Below are positions 60,254 through 64,000 of a DNA stretch of 64,000 bases, piece by piece. Origin of the DNA: an uncultured Collinsella sp. (GTDB lineage Bacteria; Actinomycetota; Coriobacteriia; Coriobacteriales; Coriobacteriaceae). The notes under the pieces were generated by a model that searched no databases, was not told the origin of the DNA, and worked only from the letters and a program-made list of their open reading frames with translations. A program made the position numbers and the translations under genes. Every line of letters starts with the position of its first letter. Position 1 is the first letter of the stretch. Location of the stretch: positions 1 through 64,000 of the forward strand of contig UQIL01000010.1 in NCBI GenBank assembly GCA_900541025.1, in the 5' to 3' direction.

Positions 60254-61345
60254 CTAGCGTTTCTTTCCGCGGAAGAAAAAGCCGTGCAGTGACGGCTTGA
60301 GGCCGCGATTGGCGCGATGCTCCTCGACGCGCTCGTGGATCGAAGCGACGCGCTCGATGACTTCGTCGGGAATCGGCACGTCGGGATTCATGTTCTCGAC
60401 CTGGCTGACTTCGGCGGCGGCGACCTGGTCGATAATGGGCACATCGTCGCGCGAGATGACAGGTGTGGCGTCTTCCTTCATCTTGCGATAACGCTGCATC
60501 ATGTCGGCCTGTAGCTGCTGGGCCGAAGGCGGCGTCCAGATGATGGCGTTGGCGCCGGCGGCGATGGTCTCGCGAATGCTCTCGGGCGTCTTGCCGCCCG
60601 GTGCGATGAGCGGCAGGTTGGGATAGTGCTCGCGCAGTTCACGCAGGACCTGGGGTGTGTTTTTGCCGGCGGCGATGTTGAGAATCTTGGCTCCGGCGCG
60701 CACTTTGGCATGCGCATCATCGTCGCAACGTACGACCGTGGCGATGACGGGGATGTCGGCGATGTTGGTGATGTGCTCGACCATCTCGGCAGTGGCGGGG
60801 GAGTTGACCACGCAGCCCGCCGCGCCCTGCATCTCGGAGACGGCTGCCATCTGCACGGAGCGCTTGCCGGTCGTAGTTCCGCCGCCCACGCCTACAAAGA
60901 CCGGGCACTCGGCGACGGTCAACAGTGCCTGCGTAATGGCGGGCTGCGGCGTGAAAGGGTAGACCGCAAAGACGGCGTCGGCGTTGGAGTTGCGGATAAC
61001 CGCGACATCGGTGGTGTAGATGAGCGATTTGATACGACGGCCGAAGAGCGTAAAGCCGCTGGCCTCCTCGATCTCGTCGGGCATGCGGAGGGCCGCCTTG
61101 CGCAAACGCCCGTCGATGGGCAGCGGCTCCATGGGGAGCAGTCCGTTGGGAGTCACGGCTACCTGGGGCTCGGTGAACTCGTCTGCGAGCTCGACCTCGG
61201 AGAAATCGACCGAGGCGACGATGTCCTCGTGAACCTCGGCGGGCACATCGATGGGAGCTTGGTCGTTTGCCGCGGCAGGCGTGTCGAAGGAGCTGGTGCC
61301 GACAAAGGCGTCGACGCGCTCGTTTAGGTCGTTGAGGGTGTCCAT
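60254..61345 (-). CDS. TIM-barrel protein of unknown function
   Basis: A 363-residue protein. Residues about 110-320 look like a TIM barrel of the KDPG-aldolase/NanE type: YPFTPQPAITQALLTVAECP, FVGVGGGTTTGKRSVQMA, AGAKILNIAAGKNTPQVL and LIAPGGKTPESIRETIAAGA, with a phosphate-loop-like GG. The N-terminal 80 residues are acidic and the C-terminal end is basic (FFFRGKKR). The start at 61345 is chosen because the upstream frame is Pro/Ser-rich and non-coding in look. Coriobacterial relatives are called hydrolases without evidence. Confidence 0.7.
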   Translation of the reverse strand: MDTLNDLNERVDAFVGTSSFDTPAAANDQAPIDVPAEVHEDIVASVDFSEVELADEFTEPQVAVTPNGLLPMEPLPIDGRLRKAALRMPDEIEEASGFTLFGRRIKSLIYTTDVAVIRNSNADAVFAVYPFTPQPAITQALLTVAECPVFVGVGGGTTTGKRSVQMAAVSEMQGAAGCVVNSPATAEMVEHITNIADIPVIATVVRCDDDAHAKVRAGAKILNIAAGKNTPQVLRELREHYPNLPLIAPGGKTPESIRETIAAGANAIIWTPPSAQQLQADMMQRYRKMKEDATPVISRDDVPIIDQVAAAEVSQVENMNPDVPIPDEVIERVASIHERVEEHRANRGLKPSLHGFFFRGKKR

Positions 61346-61536
61346 GGAGACTCGATTCTGTGTGACGACGGCCGGCACGATGCAGCCGGAATTGCGAATG
61401 CTAAATCGTTTGACGAGTTGATTTTTCCCCGCCGCGCCATCCGTTAGACCGAAGGGCAGGCGAACGTGAAGGAGCTGTGGTGGCGGGGATCGAGGTGCTA
61501 TCTTGAAAGTCCCGTTTAAAAGAGAGGTGACGCGGT

Positions 61537-61707
61537 ATGGAATTTTCGGCAATGTTGGGCTCGATTGGCCTGTGTGTGGGCGCAATCGTTGCCGCCGCGG
61601 TCATCTACTTTGTGGTCACGGCCATCAAGGGCAAAAGGGCCGAGCGCAAGGAGCGCGCGATGCTTAAACAGCATTGCGACCAGCAGGGCAAACGCGCACA
61701 GAAATAG
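61537..61707 (+). CDS. Small single-pass membrane protein, 56 residues
   Basis: MEFSAMLGSIGLCVGAIVAA is followed by AVIYFVVTAI, a single helix, then a basic tail (KGKRAERKERAMLKQHCDQQ). AGAGAGGTGA lies upstream of the ATG at suitable distance. It is divergent from the TIM-barrel gene, whose start is 191 bases away, and ends 24 bases before the convergent methyltransferase stop. Function unknown. Confidence 0.7.
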   Translation: MEFSAMLGSIGLCVGAIVAAAVIYFVVTAIKGKRAERKERAMLKQHCDQQGKRAQK

Positions 61708-61731
61708 CTTGTTGAGTTTTGGATCCGTGCG

Positions 61732-62835
61732 CTAGCTGCGTTTTCGGATCAGGGCAATGTAGAAGCCCTCAAAGTCGCGGCTAGGCGGAATGGTGAGCGT
61801 GCCGGGCAGGCCGTTGACGATGGCCGATACCTGACCCGCGGCAATGGCTTCGGTCAGAGCGTTGGACTCGATGCGCGGCTCCTCACCAGCTTCCTGGGTG
61901 CGTCGTGCTTCACTTTCGCTTGGCGTGCCGTCGAGGGGGATGAGCTCGCAGTCCATATGCTTGTCGAGGGCCTCTTGCAGGGCGTCCTCGTTTTCCTGCG
62001 GCAAGATCGAACAAGTCGAATAGACGAGCGTGCCGCCCGGTTTGAGGGCCCCCATGGCGCGGTCCAGAAGTGCTCGCTGCGAGCGGGCGCACTTGCTCAG
62101 CAACTGCTCGGTGAGGCCGCGCAGGCTTTTCTCGTTGCCACTGATGACGGTGCCCGTGCCGGTGCAGGGAGCGTCGAGCAGGATGCGGTCAAAGCGGAAG
62201 AACTCGTCGAGCTCGCGTGCGTCGATGCGCATGACGGGCACGTTTTTGGCACCCTGGCGATGGAGGTTCGACTCGAGCTTTTCGGCGCGGGGAATGCTCA
62301 TCTCACAGGCGGTGAGGTGCGCCTGTCCCTGGGTGAGGGCGGCGATCTGCGTCGTCTTGCCGCCGGGGGCTGCGCACATGTCCAGGATGTCCTCGCCTGC
62401 CTGGGCGCCCAGGACCAACGGCGGCATCATGGATGACAGGCTCTGCAGGTAGATTTTGCCGTCGCGGTAGATGTCGAGATCCCACAGATCTGAAACCTGG
62501 GCCTCGGGCAGGATAAAGGCGTCCGGATACCAGGTAACGGTTTGGTGGGCGATGCAGGCGGCATCGAGCGCCGCAGCGATGTCCTCGGCGGTCGCCTTGA
62601 GCGTGTTGGCGCGCAGCGTGACCGGACGTGTGGCCGCGGCGCCGAAGCCCTCGATCATGAGCTTGGCATCGGCGGGCGCATAGGCGCCGGCGACCGTGTC
62701 GACCATAAAGCGCGGCAGGTCGGCGGCGGAGTGTTGGGCGGCAAGCTGGTCGGAAAGCTCGGTAGCAGCAAACTGCCTGAGCTTGAGCTCGGCCTTGACC
62801 TGCTTTTTCTGCTTACGACGACGCGGCTTGGACAT
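61732..62835 (-). CDS. RsmB/NOP2-family 5-methylcytosine RNA methyltransferase
   Basis: A 367-residue SAM-dependent methyltransferase. The SAM motif is DMCAAPGGKTTQIA; motif IV LLDAPCTGTG carries one catalytic cysteine, and motif VI YSTCS the nucleophile. The N-terminal 65 residues are basic and helical, without a complete NusB domain, so it is RsmF/YebU- or NOP2-like rather than classical RsmB. It methylates a cytosine in rRNA or tRNA; the exact site is not known. Ribosome site on the minus strand GGAAGGAAAGACGG upstream. Confidence 0.87.
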   Translation of the reverse strand: MSKPRRRKQKKQVKAELKLRQFAATELSDQLAAQHSAADLPRFMVDTVAGAYAPADAKLMIEGFGAAATRPVTLRANTLKATAEDIAAALDAACIAHQTVTWYPDAFILPEAQVSDLWDLDIYRDGKIYLQSLSSMMPPLVLGAQAGEDILDMCAAPGGKTTQIAALTQGQAHLTACEMSIPRAEKLESNLHRQGAKNVPVMRIDARELDEFFRFDRILLDAPCTGTGTVISGNEKSLRGLTEQLLSKCARSQRALLDRAMGALKPGGTLVYSTCSILPQENEDALQEALDKHMDCELIPLDGTPSESEARRTQEAGEEPRIESNALTEAIAAGQVSAIVNGLPGTLTIPPSRDFEGFYIALIRKRS

Positions 62836-62894
62836 CCGTCTTTCCTTCCCGTCCCAAATTGACTACTTTCCGGGCACGCCGCTGCTGGCGTGCT

Positions 62895-64000
62895 TTAGTA
62901 CTGGCTCTCGTGCTTGCTAAAGAAGTCGAAGCGCGGGGGCAGCGGCTTCACGCGGTGCTCGCCGGGCTTCTCGCCCAGGCTCTCCACAAACTCATCCGTG
63001 GAGGCAAAGATGTTATCCCAGCTAAAGAAGGCGACCGGGTCAACGTCGAAGTACTCGCAGATGAGCTCGCAGCCGGCCGGCACGATGCCGTGCATGAGCA
63101 CGGTCGCTACGCGCAGCTCGGTAAAGGCGTCGACGAGGGCCTGCGTCATGGCGGCGTTGGCCGGCTCGCCCTCGAGCTTGTTGGCGGCCTTGGAGGCATC
63201 GCTCCAGCGCTTGTTGGCGGCGCGCAGGTAGTCGTCGCACACAGCGAGCGCTCGGTGCGTCTCGAACTTGTACATGGCCTGCTCAAAGGCGAGGGCTGCC
63301 TGCTGGGCGGCTTCGACCACGGTGTCAGAAGCGGCACCGGCGGGGATGCAACCGTTGCGATAGGGACTCTCGTCGCCCTCCTTGACGGCGACGCCGTAGA
63401 AGCAGCTGCGGGCCAGGCGGTTGAACACGCCGGTCAAAAGGGCGCTCTCCTTAAGGGCGGGGTCGATAACGCGCTTGTCGTCGCAGGCGCGCACCTCGTT
63501 GCCGTCCTTGTCCTTGCCGGTCACGCGCGTGTCGTATGCCTTGGGGCTAAAGCTCACCGGCTTCTCGGACAGGCCGAGCGACAGCCAATGCGCGCGCATC
63601 TGCTCGCAGGTGTAGTGGTTGAGCAGGTCGTCTGCCGGCGGGGGAGGAGTCTGCGAGGACGAGCTTGCCTTTTTGCCCATGTAGAGCAGGTGGTAGCAGG
63701 CGCTGACGGTGCTCTGCGTGAGGTTCCAACCCAGGGCCTCCCACATGGCGGTCTGCGCGATGCAATAGAAGTAGATGTTGTCCTGGCCAATGAACTGGTA
63801 GATCTGTGCGTCATCCGAGCACCACCAGTCGCGCCAGTCGAGCGAGCTGTGCTGGTAGGTGGGCGCGGGGACCTGCGTGGAATCGGCGGCGGGCTCGCCC
63901 ATGAGGGCGGCATCCTGGGCGGCGACGCCCTCGGTCACGCCGGCGGCCTTGGCATCGCGTGCGAGCACGGTGCGCGTATAGCTGATGGGAGCCCACAGGC
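62895..64000 (-). CDS. Methionyl-tRNA-synthetase-like protein, 5' end outside the window
   Basis: The frame is open through 64000, so the N-terminal Rossmann half is missing. The visible part contains QFIGQDNIYFYCIAQTAMWE, the core of class I MetRS, and a C-terminal helical domain. The KMSKS loop aligns with GKKASSSSQTPPPP: the second lysine is replaced by serine. The normal segment after it (DPEELLEKYGxDALR) aligns poorly, with DDLLNHYTCEQMRAHWLSLG. The protein may be a tRNA-synthetase paralog with altered function; coriobacteria carry class I tRNA ligase family proteins of this kind. True MetRS activity is uncertain. Confidence 0.7.
   Translation of the reverse strand, partial: LWAPISYTRTVLARDAKAAGVTEGVAAQDAALMGEPAADSTQVPAPTYQHSSLDWRDWWCSDDAQIYQFIGQDNIYFYCIAQTAMWEALGWNLTQSTVSACYHLLYMGKKASSSSQTPPPPADDLLNHYTCEQMRAHWLSLGLSEKPVSFSPKAYDTRVTGKDKDGNEVRACDDKRVIDPALKESALLTGVFNRLARSCFYGVAVKEGDESPYRNGCIPAGAASDTVVEAAQQAALAFEQAMYKFETHRALAVCDDYLRAANKRWSDASKAANKLEGEPANAAMTQALVDAFTELRVATVLMHGIVPAGCELICEYFDVDPVAFFSWDNIFASTDEFVESLGEKPGEHRVKPLPPRFDFFSKHESQY

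Overview
The window is high-GC, densely packed bacterial chromosome with little mobile DNA. Gene content (class III fructose-bisphosphatase, superoxide reductase, fhs/fchA/folD one-carbon enzymes, YerC-type regulator, addB-addA, DUF4430 surface proteins, short YvlD-type holin-like protein, no respiratory genes) points to an anaerobic actinobacterium of the class Coriobacteriia, most like a gut Collinsella. This is an inference from gene families; there is no rRNA to test it.

Layout. 1-2352: end of an ABC importer, a binding lipoprotein followed by a fused permease-ATPase. 2380-3775: orphan RelB/DinJ antitoxin between two copies of a short repeat, then a CPBP membrane protease converging on YgiQ (to 5913). 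6164-9924: DUF1275 membrane protein, FucO-like dehydrogenase, M42 peptidase. 10061-12963: mnmA, cysK and a divergent IscR-like Rrf2 regulator. 13098-24970: small membrane protein, YerC, addB-addA, dnaE. 25132-31163: SWIM/SNF2 helicase, superoxide reductase, NAD-synthetase-like pseudoenzyme. 31233-33509: SOS box and ruvC-ruvA-ruvB. 33656-39502: fhs, Cys-rich peptide, single-pass membrane protein, CDF transporter, zinc-ribbon protein. 39600-41026: candidate type I toxin-antitoxin locus, HTH gene with a likely CTG start, PH-like protein. 41121-45347: Tat-exported, sortase-anchored phospholipase and two paralogous lipoproteins. 45724-51379: fchA-folD, nested palindrome, C69 dipeptidase, phasin-like protein, UbiB kinase. 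51496-55783: cobalamin riboswitch driving two transcobalamin-like (DUF4430) surface proteins. 55944-64000: two GtrA proteins, class III FBPase, DegV, a TIM-barrel protein, a 56-residue membrane protein, an RsmB-type methyltransferase and the 3' part of a methionyl-tRNA-synthetase-like gene.

Functional themes: DNA repair and replication (addAB, dnaE, ruvCAB, SNF2); one-carbon folate metabolism, in which fhs, FchA and a FolD lacking its cyclohydrolase residues may divide the work; sulfur metabolism under an Fe-S-type regulator; and host-facing surface proteins (PI-PLC-like enzyme, B12-regulated cell-surface proteins). Several proteins look catalytically degenerate (NadE-like, MetRS-like, AddB). 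The intergenic spaces carry a family of large inverted repeats with GGGAC cores resembling REP elements. No tRNA, rRNA, CRISPR array, prophage or intact insertion sequence was seen.
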